From assembly GCA_038087015.1 (NCBI GenBank), contig JASBNA010000064.1, positions 184,089 to 248,088 on the forward strand: DNA of 64,000 nt, written 5' to 3'. A program made the position numbers and the translations under genes. Each line of letters begins with the position of its first letter. Position 1 is the stretch's first letter. The notes under the pieces are model-generated. The model did no database searches, was not told the origin of the DNA, and saw nothing but the letters and a program-made list of their open reading frames with translations. Origin of the DNA: Cerrena zonata. Taxonomy: Eukaryota > Basidiomycota > Agaricomycetes > Polyporales > Cerrenaceae. This document shows, piece after piece, positions 30,104-41,966 of this stretch.

Positions 30104-31598
30104 TGCCAGTTAGCAGAAACAGTACATTTGTGTTTCCTCGCTGGACTTCAATTTCTTGACATGTATTTTTCAAAGCTCATGGGATGGTTAGGGATATTCG
30201 GATAGCAGGACTACTAGTAATATCATACGACAACCTGGTTACGTCACTTGTATTATCTGCAGACAATTAATACGGCGATTATAGATATAATTGATTCTCG
30301 AGAACCCAAGGTGGTTGAGAGAGCTGCAGTGGTGCTGTAGTGGCTGGGATGAATTGTCTTATCAACGATACTTGGAACCCTGGTGTGAAAGCCAGCCTGA
30401 GCTTGACTATAGACCATGCATAGGAAATCACAGGCGCTTCATCCAGCGACTCGTCATGGCCTTTAGTCTCGTCAGCTACTATCGACTAATATTCTCCTGT
30501 ATATCACTCCCCAATACCTCGGCAGACATTTGGTCACCGAGTTGTATGGTAACAACTTGACAATATGTTTGTCTCAGCTCTGTTAAAGTTTACGGCACTG
30601 TGACGATGTTATGGAGACGGCGGAAAAGGTGTGGTACAAAGTTTGATATATAACAGTTTCTGGTGAGTGTCAGTTTTGCAAAACTGGCAAGGCGGTGTCA
30701 CGCTCAGTTGTTCGTTTTCTGACTAAATCTCCTAGTACTGTGTAGATTGCTGCGCACGTACCGCCACTCAACGTGAGCGTAAATCTATGTGTCATGTCGA
30801 ATGAATACAATCTCAGGTGTGTATACTGAGAACCACCTGAGCAGCTATCTGTAGCTATGCGCGTTACTTACTTGGAAAACGCATACCTTCTCCCGAAGAA
30901 TTCGAAGCATGCTAGCAAAATGAAAACTTCAACTTCAATGCGCCTTTCTGACTCTGTCTCAGTGCCCACGTAGCGTCAACAACCATAGCCTCGCTCACAA
31001 GCTACTGCTATGACTAGTGGCCACTGACCAGAGTCACTTATTGACACCTGTGGGATAAAAAATCCGAACACCTGACAAACTGGGAAATGCACGGGCAGGG
31101 TATACAGCCGATGGACATCCAAGCAATTGAAACATCCTGAATGCAAACAAGCTCAAGATGGCTTGACGTAGGGTCCTGTCACTCTGCATTCATTTTGGTG
31201 GCTGATTATATAAGGTCAAGGTTCTTAGCACCCTAGCAATCCCAGTGAGTGCAGGAATCGTTTAATCGTCATCCTGTGTACTGTTAGCAAGACAAAATTA
31301 GTGGCGGAAAGAAGAGCCTCAAATGGTCCGTAGAGTATCATCTCCAAAGCTGGATAGGGCACGTAGTTCCTCGATAAGTCTGTCATCAGGATGTCTAGCC
31401 TAGGAGGCCGTGACGCTTGATCAAAGACAATCGCGCTCGTTAAGTTCTCCATATTGTAGAGGTCTGCCATTAGGAGTCGCCCAGACCCTACAAATACACC
31501 TTCCTTCACCCATCGGACATATTTGGTCCCCCACTCTTCATCCACAAATTTTCATCTTCCCGTTCCAACTGGCCACTCTTTGCGATCCGGCCTCTTCG
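30104..31598. other. Intergenic, P2 3' flank and upstream region of P3
   Basis: No gene recognised. The right-hand kilobase is the second copy of the duplicated upstream segment. Confidence 0.6.
30600..31598 (+). repeat. Duplicated upstream segment, copy 2 (before P3)
   Basis: Partner of 27340-28285; see that entry for shared blocks. Together with the adjacent homologous genes it defines a tandem unit of roughly 3.3 kb. Confidence 0.65.
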
Positions 31599-33430
31599 AT
31601 GTATATCATTACCTTTCTACTTTTTGGGAGCTGGCTAGCTGTATACGTCGACCAATGTGTCGCCGGTATTGTCAGTAGCTTGAACCTCAACTCCGCCTTT
31701 TTCTGGGGGTTTAGAGATAATGTATGTCACATCCTCTTAATTCCACTCCTGAACTCACTGGCAGAGTTTTATAGCCATCACAAACCTCATTTCCTACGTG
31801 TTCAAGAGTAGCTATATCTCTGTCATCGCTAACAATAAATAACCCAAACCTTCTGGGCGTGCCGCCGTATAGTATGTATGCATTTGAGCCAGGAGGAGTA
31901 CCACACATTCAAGATATGGGATCTGACATTACTCGTCTAAGTTGGACCGTGGATCACTTACCCGGTAAGTTACAACCGCTGTCGTGTTTCTCAAACATGT
32001 GTTTACTACTTCTAATAGGTACGAAGCTGCTGTTGATCGTGCTAGACTCTCAGAATAATACTGGGGGCATCCCTAAGAAGTTTTACGATGTAGTAGGTGA
32101 GTTTGAACATACAGCCCTAGTGTCACCATGAAGCATGACGATTTTAACAGCCGACCCCACGAGCTCGAACGATTGCATATCCAAAAAAACCAATCCTCCC
32201 TCGACTTTCCGACTGTCAGCTAATGTGACGGACCAGCTAATAACTTGCCAACCCTGGGGCTTAACCGCAATAGGCGGTACTCCGCCGTATACCATATATC
32301 TGACCGCCTTAGGCTCGGATACAATTTCGGTCATTGAAATGGATGCCGCGGACAACACACTTATTTATCCTGATCGTATTGATCCCAATACATTGGTTAT
32401 TGGTACGTCGAGCTACAGAAACGATTATCTATGGTGCTCTCATTGACACTTGTTTGATAGGTTCTGTCCGGGACTCGTAAGCCGCCTCCATGGAATCGAA
32501 AAGTATGAATACTGACTCCCGTCTGCTAAAAGGCTAGGCATGTGGGGAAATTCGACCCAGGCAGTATCCACGACTGGTTCAAAAGATGTTATCTGTCCTG
32601 GACAACCATCTATCTCTGAATTTCAGACACCACCCGACCAACCAAACAACAGCCAGCCGAACGATCATAAGCCGACTAATGAGCAAGGACACCATCACAC
32701 GACCACTATCGTGATTATAGCGGTAGTTGTAGGTGTGACAGTCCCCCTTCTCATAATTCTAGGCCTCGCATATTGGTGGAGACGTCGTCAAACACGTAAA
32801 GCACGAAATAATCAGCCTAGGGATGGCATATGGGACAATGGCAATGCGGGTACGCATGTGCAACATGCTGTGGCTGGAGCCACTGGTATTGGGGAACTGG
32901 GCGAAATGTATCAACAAACATCACCCTCACTCTCGCCCGGGTTTTCATCATATGGACCTCTGACACCAACTCCAACCTATCCTGATCATGACAATTCCAC
33001 AAATCCGCTTCTCCGACAAAAATACTTCGCAGCAAACACGGATCCGTACCACTCATCATCTGTGATATCCTCAAGTGCAGGATACACCTCACACTCTAGT
33101 GTTTACTCTAACGCTACCTCTTCGCCTGTTCCTCTCGGAGGATTTTCCTTAGCCCAAAGGAAAGCCATTGAGGCGGCAATGGGGGAAAGACAACCAAGAG
33201 AATTAGTTCTCAGCGTGTCAGGGCCGTCAGATAATCCTTCCTCAGTCTACTCACAGATTCCATCTGGTGCTGCACAGCCCACGAAGGCCGGATGGCATGA
33301 TGAAGCAAATCCTCAACCTAGTGTTATCGTCCAGCATCTTGATGGAGGGTCGGGTGCAGTACAGGAGGTGCCACCACCGTACATTGGTGGTTCTAATCCG
33401 GCTCAGAATCATGTGGATGAGACGAGATAG
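31599..33430 (+). CDS. PPPY-tailed single-pass membrane protein, paralogue P3 (518 aa)
   Basis: Exons 31599-31721, 31775-31964, 32019-32096, 32151-32402, 32461-32476, 32533-33430 (123, 190, 78, 252, 16, 898 nt). Signal peptide (MYIITFLLFGSWLAVYV), module 1 (PPYSMYAFEPGGVP; LSWTVDHLPG; NNTGGIPKKFYDV), module 2 (TCQPWGLTAIGGTPPYTIYL; ADNTLIYPDRIDPNT), linker GMWGNSTQAV, helix (IVIIAVVVGVTVPLLIILGL) and a basic stop-transfer. The tail is rich in Ser, Pro and Thr and carries SVIVQHLDGGSGAVQEV-PPPY. It is the closest relative of P2: long stretches of the tail match, including SDNPSSVYSQ. Intact and probably the functional partner of the P2/P3 pair. Confidence 0.88.
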
Positions 33431-33924
33431 TCAGCAGCGATGGACATTGTCCCTTGTTCTACGCCCAATTTCTTTCTTTTGGCCGTATTTCCATCGGGTT
33501 ATTAGACGATCTGGGATATGACAACTTAATCATCGCCTAACTTGAACATGGGCGAAATCGATGCAACGACGCCAAATCAATTTATTTATTGTAACGTCTT
33601 TCTGAAGCCTTGCATAGAGTCAACATGTCTCAAACCTATCTCTGATGTAATATAATGTCACGGTAACATGATATAGTATGCTGAATCTTGCACTTTTTGC
33701 GTTAGCAGGGAATGGTATTACGCATTTTCAGAAGACATCACTTTTTCAAGTCTAAGACAGAGACGAAATGGTAAAGAATGAGATGTGACGGGTATAGAGT
33801 AGTACGAATCATAAATGTACATCATAAATATAACAAAGAGGATGTCGTAGTCGCGTGAGGAAGGTCCATAACAGATAAAAGACATGCGCCGGGGGTAGCT
33901 TCGGTCATAATGGGCGTCGTCCCA
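33431..33924. other. Convergent intergenic region P3/P4
   Basis: About 490 bases between two stops, AT-rich, presumably 3' UTRs. Nothing else recognised. Confidence 0.6.
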
Positions 33925-35625
33925 TCATGAATCTACCATGGCACTCACATTAGGTTGGCCAATATACGGTGGCGGTAATTCCTGGACGCCACCTGATCCT
34001 CCGTCAAGATGTTGAATGATGACGCTTGGACCGGTGTCGGATTCCACAGCTTTGTAGTGCTTCATTGACGTAAGTGGTGCAGCAGCTCCAGGGGGGAGTT
34101 GTGAAAGCGTTAGAGAACCTTGGCTCGACGACGCAAATGACCCAGGGCTATGCCAGTTTTGGCGTATACCCTGGGACTCTAGTGCTCTAGCGCGTGAGGA
34201 AGTCGAAGACGCTACAGTCGTGATACCGAGATTAGAGGAGGAAGGTCCACTTGTGCTACCGCTAATCAGGGACATGGGGGAGAAGACATCGGAGGTCCCT
34301 GCTGTGTATATCGACCGGGTAAGAAGAGGAACAGATGAGGGCAGCGAGGACCCCTCATACATCGTCGGGTGTCTCTCAGCTGAAGGAGGCGATGGAGGAT
34401 CCCATGCATGTGCCAATACATCACGGGTGTCCCACACGCCTCTCTGAGTATCATTTGACTCTCGTCGACGATGCCAGTGCCAGAAGCTGAGCGCAAGGAT
34501 AAAGCACATGAGTACAGTGACACCCACAACGATGCCCACGATGAGTCCAATGTTAACGTGTGATGGTGGATCATCATTAGGTGTTGCACTTTGCGATGGT
34601 TGCGACTTGGACTGTACAATGCTTGCTCCTGGACAGACTGTGGAATCTGACCCAGTGGTGTCGACACTTCCCGTTGATATTCCCCAGGCACCAGCACCAC
34701 TAGTAATGAAATATAAGAGATTTCTTCAAAGTCGACGATCAGGCAGTGGACCTACACATCATAAACAGAAGCTGAAGAGAGGTTTCAGTGAGCCTTTTAA
34801 ATAGAGAGTACACAACAGACATACCCATCAACTTGGTATTCGGCACTGTCTGATCAGGGTAAACAAGCATATCGTTCCCTTCATCCATATTTATTACGGG
34901 CAGACCCACGATATTCAAGCCAGGTAACCAAACGTCGAAAGGTCCTGTACCGTTTGTAATACTCAAGCCCCATGGTTGGCACGTCTGAAGTTGATCTGTT
35001 ACATTAGCAGAAATCGTCGGAAGGGTAGAGGGGTTTGATGGTGTCGGTTGACATGTGGAGGGGCCATCTAGATACCGATATCAATGTATTTAATTCATAT
35101 CATTCAATTTGAAGTATTTTGAAAATGGCGTACCAGTAACGAAGTAAAACGTGGTATCAACACCTCCCGTCTTGTTGTTGCCATCAAGGACGGTTAACAT
35201 TACAGTTGAACCTACAAATCAATGAATCATAATAATATGAGGATGCAAAATGGACTCACCTGGCGAATGATCGACTACCCATGTCAAGTTGGTAGGATCA
35301 GACCCGATAACCTGGGTGGTAGGAATACCACCAACCTTGAAAGCGTACATCGTGAAAGGTGGAACACCTTGGAATGGATCAGTCGGATTACGAGAACCAA
35401 CATATATCGGCACGCTGGAACAGGCTCCAAGACCATTTGAAGTCAATTTCTGTCTACTTGTCTCAGTCCGTCGTATGACAGTCTAGATGAAATTAGTAAA
35501 CGCACAATGAGATCCGTATTGATACCCCAGATGAAGGTCTGGTCGAGGATGTCTGCCGCGCTGTTCCAGATGGACGAAAGGAGCAGTGTGGTGGCAAGCA
35601 ACGAGGCTGAATGGCTGCGGCGCAT
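33925..35625 (-). CDS. PPPY-tailed single-pass membrane protein, paralogue P4 (473 aa)
   Basis: Exons 35625-35506, 35449-35260, 35211-35134, 35067-34825, 34771-34756, 34699-33925 (120, 190, 78, 243, 16, 775 nt). Signal peptide (ASLLATTLLLSSIWNSAA), FIWGINTDLI, module 1 (PFTMYAFKVGGIPTTQVIGS; LTWVVDHSPG), module 2 (TCQPWGLSITNGTGPFDVWL), a helix (GLIVGIVVGVTVLMCFILAL) followed by WHWHRRR, and a tail with QHLDGGSGGVQEL-PPPY. Closest relative is P6, on the other side of P5: they share KVTSNGL/KLTSNGL, GVDTTFY and a V-W-LP-LN block in module 2. Confidence 0.88.
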
Positions 35626-36373
35626 CTCTCGACCAGCGAGTGGGGAAAACAGATCTAAAAGGCGTAGGAAACGGAAGAACGAAAGGAGGGTGAAAGAGGA
35701 CTGACTGCCTCTGTGACGGGGGGTTGGACGTCAAGAGGAAAGGTATGCTATAGACTCGCAGGGGCGACGTATCGTCGAGTAGGGACGTGGGCATCCCGAT
35801 TTCGTTAGGGGAACAGTTATTTGCCGGCGAATTATGAAATCATTAGACACACCTTGGGACTAACCCAAGTTGTAACAAGTGTTATGATTGACACCCTGAC
35901 CTGTCGTGTGTACTGTGCGTGTTCTGCCTTGAAGTTTGAAGGGTCCAATATCAAGATCATGATAAGTCATCGGTCTCTTCCGTAACATCAGGGTCCTACC
36001 GCGTATGTAGACACGGTCAAGGAGAATACAAGAATGTCCCTCTGAAGAACCCCGAACCTTTGACTAGCCTTTGATTCTGGAACCGTAATATGTTTGCTGA
36101 TTGGCGGAAGTAAAATGGGCATAGCTTTCCCCTAATTACCTCCTTGTTTATCGAGATCGAATGTTATACGTCAAGCACGCGGCTTGGTCTGGTCCTTATT
36201 AGGAAATGTATAGAAATGTTTAGAGATGGACGACACACATTTATATATGGGAAATTTTGATCGTTACTATTTACAACAATAACAAATGAGGAGCATGAAG
36301 TGACAATACACCAAGAAATATGGTCCACATACATGTATACGATAAGGTATCTCGAAAATACTCAGGACATTGT
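35626..36373. other. Intergenic P4/P5
   Basis: About 750 bases upstream of P4 and downstream of P5, both on the minus strand. No gene, repeat or RNA recognised. Confidence 0.55.
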
Positions 36374-38136
36374 TCATGACCGTTCATTTGACTCTACATC
36401 GGTAGCAGAAGTGGACCTGTCGGCGTAGGGAGGTGGAATCTCTTGAACCCCACCTGACCCTCCGTCGACATGTTGAATGATGATGCTGGGGTTTCGACTG
36501 GGGGCAATGGCATTGGGATCTAACCCTGGTGTCACTGGGGGAGAAGCACCAGGGGGTAGGTAAAGGGAAGGGGACAGGTAACCTGGTTGGAAAGGTTCGA
36601 CGACATGTGGACTCGATGAAAGTTCGCTGTGACCTCCAAGAGATTTGCTCGCACGTTGTAGTGGATAATGTTCTTCATCGGAGGTACCTCCCGTGAAGTA
36701 GATGTTTGAATGACTTCCTGCAGCAGAAGGCGGACTGGTGCCAGTATAAGAGGCATAATAGGCACCACCAGTCTGTTGCTCTTCATTTGATTCGGGAGAA
36801 TCGATAGCTGTCATGGTCTCGGAATACGTTGCCGTAGAGCGGGGTAAGGGACTCTTCCGGAGATATGGTGTCGCAGTAGCGCCGTTTGTTTCCATTTCCC
36901 GTTCAACATGCGGTCTGTTGGCTACATACGGGCTTACGGTATAATCTTGATTTTGGTCGAGCTGGGGGTCCCAGGTTCCTTGTGGTTGTTCTATTCTCTG
37001 ACGGCGACGATGACGACGCCACCAGAAGCCTATTGCCAAGAAAGTCAGGATAAATATCGCGGCGGGGATGATTCCAAGCACAATCTTCAACACTCGGTTA
37101 TTGCTCTTCGCGGGACTGCTATTCGATTGGCTTGTTTCTAGACCCGGACATGTTGTGTTGCTCGAGCCGAAGGTGAATACCGGTTTGGTTGACATCCCCC
37201 ACGTTCCAGTCCTGTATAACCTTGTCAATGTTATGAATTGCGACTAGATAAGATCGACTGACGAATCGTACACAGACGCTGCCAAACAAGTATATGTTAT
37301 TCATTTAATGTGTGACTCTGGTGAAAGAAAAGAAGGGGCCTACCTATGAGCTGCGTTCCAGGGGAAGCTCGATTAGGATATGTCAAGACACTGTTTCCCA
37401 ATTGCATCGCGATTATTGTGACAACATCTGCGCCCAAGGCGGAGAGAACCACGGTATAGGGTTGTATCCCGTTGCTGATACGTAAGCCCCAAAGTTGGCA
37501 AGTTTCTAATCCGTTAGTCACATTGGAAGAAATCGATGGTGCTGAGGTCGGGTTTGGATTTGTGGGAAGACAGTCCGTGGAGCCATCTGTGGGACAGGAA
37601 TATGTTTAGGATATACAGTAGTACTTCCGAGATCCCCTTCGCACCTATCACATCAAAAAATTGAGAAGGAAGACCACCGGTATTGTTGACAGAGTCGAGA
37701 ACAATCAACATTAACTGTGTCCCTACACGCTAGACTGTCAAAACGTGTCCTGCAAACTAAGCTAGCAGGTGGTGCAACCTTACCCGGCGAGTGGTCGACG
37801 ACCCATGTAAGATTATGTGGATCTGACCCAATGTTCTGTGTACGCGGTGTCCCCCCAGACTCGAAAGCATACATTGTATAAGGGGGGACTGTCACTGCCA
37901 ATGGATCCGTGATTTGAGAGGACGGTAGTGCCTCAACGAACATTGTAACGCTTGAACAAGCGGGGAAATGGTCCATCTGCAGATTTCGTTAGAGATATAG
38001 ACATAGCGTAAGTTACCATAACGCGTACGGTGGCATTGAATCCCCACAGGAAGGTGTTATTGAGTCCATCCGCAAAAGACGGTCGAGATATCAGAAGAAG
38101 GCTTAACACAAGTAGGACTGTCGCAACACGATGCAT
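36374..38136 (-). CDS. PPPY-tailed single-pass membrane protein, paralogue P5 (491 aa)
   Basis: Exons 38136-38029, 37976-37784, 37722-37645, 37586-37344, 37278-37263, 37211-36374 (108, 193, 78, 243, 16, 838 nt). Signal peptide (ATVLLVLSLLLISRPSFA), TFLWGFNAT, module 1 (PPYTMYAFESGGTPRTQNIG; LTWVVDHSPG; NNTGGLPSQFFDV), module 2 (TCQLWGLRISNGIQPYTVVL), helix (IVLGIIPAAIFILTFLAIGF) then WWRRHRRRQR, and a tail ending with IIIQHVDGGSGGVQEI-PPPY. The exon 1 donor could instead lie 12 nt downstream, adding VRVM, but that intron would be only 40 nt. The helix differs in sequence from P3/P4, so this is one of the more diverged copies. Confidence 0.87.
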
Positions 38137-39569
38137 ACACGAGTTTCGTTGACAGTCTCTAGTAGCAAGCTAGGCGGTGGGTTGAAGTAAAGTAGTAAAG
38201 GTCAGCGGAGCTGCGGGACATATACGAGACCGAAGACCTAGGAAAGGTCATTAGGGTCCGATATCGAATGTGCATCGAAATAGGCCTCGTTGCAAGTATG
38301 TAATAGTCCTGATTGGCCCCGTAAACCGACCGTAACGGTACGGCGGTTCTAAAGATGGTCAACGCAAGGCAGGTCAAAAATACCGTGTTGTACGTGACCT
38401 TCGGCTAGAATGAATGAGATGCGGCATGGGACTGGCTTTGGAAGGTCTGCTCCACGAGCTCGGACTGTCGTCTAGGGAAGGTATTCTCGGTGATATTTAG
38501 GTATAGCAAGACCCAGGGATACCGTCCGAGTAAGATGGAGCTGTTAAGGGGGTTACGTGACGAATACTCGATAACATAGCAGCGAAAAGTCAGTATGTTC
38601 GTTCTGAGAGGTCCTCTAAGGTTTCTTCTTGTGGAAATAGGTTTCCGTGAGTTTCTTTACGTATAGGTAAGAGTCTCTCTTTCGACTTGGCGCAGGAGTG
38701 TGGCCAATGTTAATATTTACTTCTGCTTGGCATTATTGATGAGATTAGATTAGATTCTCGTGTCAGATGGCTTCGCAGGATCGCGCTTGAATCCCTCTCG
38801 GAATCGCTAAAGACGTCAAAGTTGACATACTTCTCTCCGCTCGGAGGCCTTATCAGCCCTTGAAGATTATATTCTTTAACTACCATATACCGCGATTGAA
38901 GACAACATACTGCTGCTAATACTGCGCTTAGCTACTCAGTATCTTGAGACACCATCATGTCTCCACAAGCGATGCATTACATAGGAATACACAGTTTACA
39001 ACACCATCTACCAAGATGCTTGACTCACAGGAGCACTGCTCATAGGTGTCAGAAGAAGCTGTGCTCACTGCTCGTTGTAGCAACGTTCACTTCAATCACT
39101 TGCCTCATCAATGAAACTCATAAGCGCATCAAAAGTATATCCGGCCTGTGAGTCCACGCTCGAGGGTATCGATCACGGCTACAGCTGCTTGCTGCTTGCA
39201 TTTTGAGCAATTCTATTCCTTCCTTTGCAACGTTACGCAGGCGATTTATACCTGGATGATCCAAATCAAGATCGTCAACACTTTCGTGATATCAATCCTC
39301 AAAAATATCTCAAACAGCGATCTCCAGACTATTTTCATGCGGGCGCTGGTATTTTCTACAGTGGCCGTGCATTTAATATATTGAATCGGCTACGAAAATA
39401 GGATGCTCACTAACAGGTCCAGCCAATTTACACCTCTTCCTTCCTGACATCATTCTCCTCCTTAGCTGAAGCTACCCCTCGACCCTTTACACTCCTTTTC
39501 TCATTCTTGTCTTGCGTATCTGGTATCGCATCTTTGCCAACGGAGACTTGAGCGCTCGATGATCGCGGG
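38137..39569. other. Divergent intergenic region P5/P6
   Basis: About 1.4 kb between the starts of P5 (minus) and P6 (plus). Only short frames without signatures. Presumably holds both promoters. Confidence 0.55.
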
Positions 39570-41290
39570 ATGCACGGCCGAACACACCCGTTACCAGTGC
39601 TTTTAGCGGCCTCACTCTTCCTATACGTCAAACACGCTACAGCGACTACTCTTAGCCAGACCTTTGTATGGGGAATAAACACGAATCTCACGGTAAGTTT
39701 TATGTTTTCGCTTGATGCAAACCGGCTAACATATGTATGTCCACAGAAAGTTACCTCGAATGGTCTCGCAGCCTGTTCGAGTGTACCCATTTATGTCGGT
39801 CATCGCTCTAATGACACTTCCACGGGAACACCACCATATACTATGTATGCGTTCGAGGTTGGCGGTTACCCTACTGTGCAAGCTATTGGGTCTGATCCGA
39901 CTAACCTGACATGGGTCGTCGATCATGCACCAGGTACGTCTTCTATATTACCTGCAGGATTATTCACTTAACCTATAGGGCTACTCTGTTAGGCACGACA
40001 TTGATGCTTTCTGTTCTCGATTCTCATAATAACACCGGAGGTGTCGATACTACATTCTACTATGTCACCGGTACAGTGGTTTATATTGCTCTGAAATTAA
40101 GTATCAATCCTAACTTTCTTTCAAGACGGTCCATCTACATGTCAGCCATCACATTCAGATTCGTCATCTCCATCTATCTCACCTAATGCAACCGACCAAC
40201 TGGAAACTTGCCAACCATGGCGTCTGACACTCTCGGGCGGAGTGGAGCCATACACTGTATGGTTACCTAGCTTGAATAGTGATCAGCTCACAGTGGTCAA
40301 CATGCTCAAAGGGAATAACGTTCTTATATATCCTAACCAGGCAGTGCCAAATTCGAAGTTAATGGGTGCGTGACATGTATTCGAAAGTTGACTAGTGCTG
40401 ATCTCTTTCATGTAGCAAGCGTGTACGATTCGTGAGCCGTTTCTATCTCTTCAATCTTGGTATACCACTAACATGACAATGGCAGGACAGGAGCATGGGG
40501 GAAATCGACAGTAGCTGTGGCAACTACTGGGTCGAACGACACAACATGTTCAGGCTCGAGCATCGTACAAATAAGCACCATACAAACCACGGGAAGCAGA
40601 CCTGTACATAGTGCTGTAGGGTTAAGGATAGGTGTGATCGTCGGTGTGGTTGCGCTGGTGTGTCTACTTACTGCGCTTGGGCTTTGGTATTGGCGTCGAC
40701 GTCGGACTCGATCCAAAGGTGTATGGGATAAACAAGACATCCTGGGAAATGCATGGGAATCTCCCTCAACTTCTGCTGCTGAGAGACACCCTATGTACCA
40801 AACATCGTCCATGCCATCATCGGTCCCTCTTCTTGGTGAATCAAATTTCGCCGGCACATCCTCCGATATTTTCTCCCCCACGATATCACCCTTTGTTACT
40901 GGCATGAGTGGATCACCGTCATCTTCCAATCCCAACATCCCTATCATCGTAACGACATCGGACTCTTCTCCCTCCCGCTCTAAAATGGTCGAAGCACAGA
41001 ACGAGCAGAATATGCACAGACACCCGTCGTCTGCATCGTCAAGTCAACTTCCTTCCTCCAGCTCTCAGATCCCATCTGAGAGTGTGCCGCCATCTATACC
41101 TGGAGCATATGACCAGCCTCCGGAATCCGACGTGCGTCCAAGTGTCATCATCCAACATCTTGACGGTGGATCAGGTGGTGTTCAGGAGCTGCCGCCACCT
41201 TACATGGATAGGTCTAACAGTGACTCGAATCCCACGGAGGGTCCAGTACGAGAGGAAGCCCCTCGGAGGAAGAATGAGACTCGTGCTTAG
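39570..41290 (+). CDS. PPPY-tailed single-pass membrane protein, paralogue P6 (482 aa)
   Basis: Exons 39570-39692, 39747-39933, 39993-40070, 40126-40365, 40416-40431, 40486-41290 (123, 187, 78, 240, 16, 805 nt). Signal peptide (LPVLLAASLFLYVKHATA), TFVWGINTNLT, module 1 (PPYTMYAFEVGGYPTVQAIG; LTWVVDHAPG; NNTGGVDTTFYYV), module 2 (TCQPWRLTLSGGVEPYTVWL), ASVYDS on the 16-nt exon, linker GAWGKS, helix (IGVIVGVVALVCLLTALGLW) then RRRRTR. The tail, very Ser-rich, carries SVIIQHLDGGSGGVQEL-PPPY and continues about 25 residues beyond it. Intact. Confidence 0.88.
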
Positions 41291-41966
41291 GTTGACTCTG
41301 CTTGTACTTTTTAGACAGTGTGTATACCTTTAGTTGTGAATACTGTGGACAGTTATGACGTTATGTTTCTTTACCTAGTGCTTAATTTTCACTTCTATCA
41401 TATTGACTTTATACATTTTGCTCTCAATGATTAATCAATGAGCTCTGCAGAGTTTCATCGAGCTGGTTCGGGTCCAGATGTGATGCATTTGTCGGACTGC
41501 AACGACAAAAAATGAGTCGACCCAGGCTCGAACTGAGGACCTTCTGTGCACGCAATGTAAGACAGATGCGATAGCCAACTACGCCACCGACCCATAAAGA
41601 GACGATTGACATAAGTACTCATCGATGGTATGCGCGCTTTGCATAAAACGCGTCTGAGCGTCTACGCGACGCGACGTTCTCGTAATTGAGCGCTAATGCA
41701 AAGCATCCGAGTCGCGGTCACGGTAGTACGCTTTGACTCTTACTCCTTCGATCGAAGCTGAGCTGGGACCATCTCGTCCTCAAGAAAAGCTTGTGGTCTG
41801 CTGAATCTTAACTTATATCACACGACATATCATCTTGCTTGCTTTGAGACCTGTGTGCACCCCCTCGCATTAACTTCTCGCTCATCAAAGTCTGCAGTGG
41901 CTTACCCAAGTTCTCTCAACTGTGATTCATGTTGTGCATGACAGTATCATAAAGATTCTATAGAGA
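41291..41966. other. Intergenic P6/NBS1, containing a tRNA gene
   Basis: P6 3' UTR, a minus-strand tRNA-Val gene at 41513-41593, and the NBS1 promoter. Nothing else recognised. Confidence 0.6.
41513..41593 (-). tRNA. tRNA-Val (anticodon UAC) with a 7-nt intron
   Basis: Reading the minus strand, a full cloverleaf folds: acceptor GGGTCGG with TCGACTC (two G-U pairs), a D arm, anticodon stem TCTGT/ACAGA, variable AGGTC, and T arm CTCAG-TTCGAGC-CTGGG. Discriminator A is at 41513. The anticodon loop is 14 nt instead of 7. Removing TTGCGTG after position 37 leaves CTTACAC with anticodon TAC. The intron position is the canonical one for nuclear tRNAs. The family resemblance is to fungal tRNA-Val. 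Confidence 0.85.
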
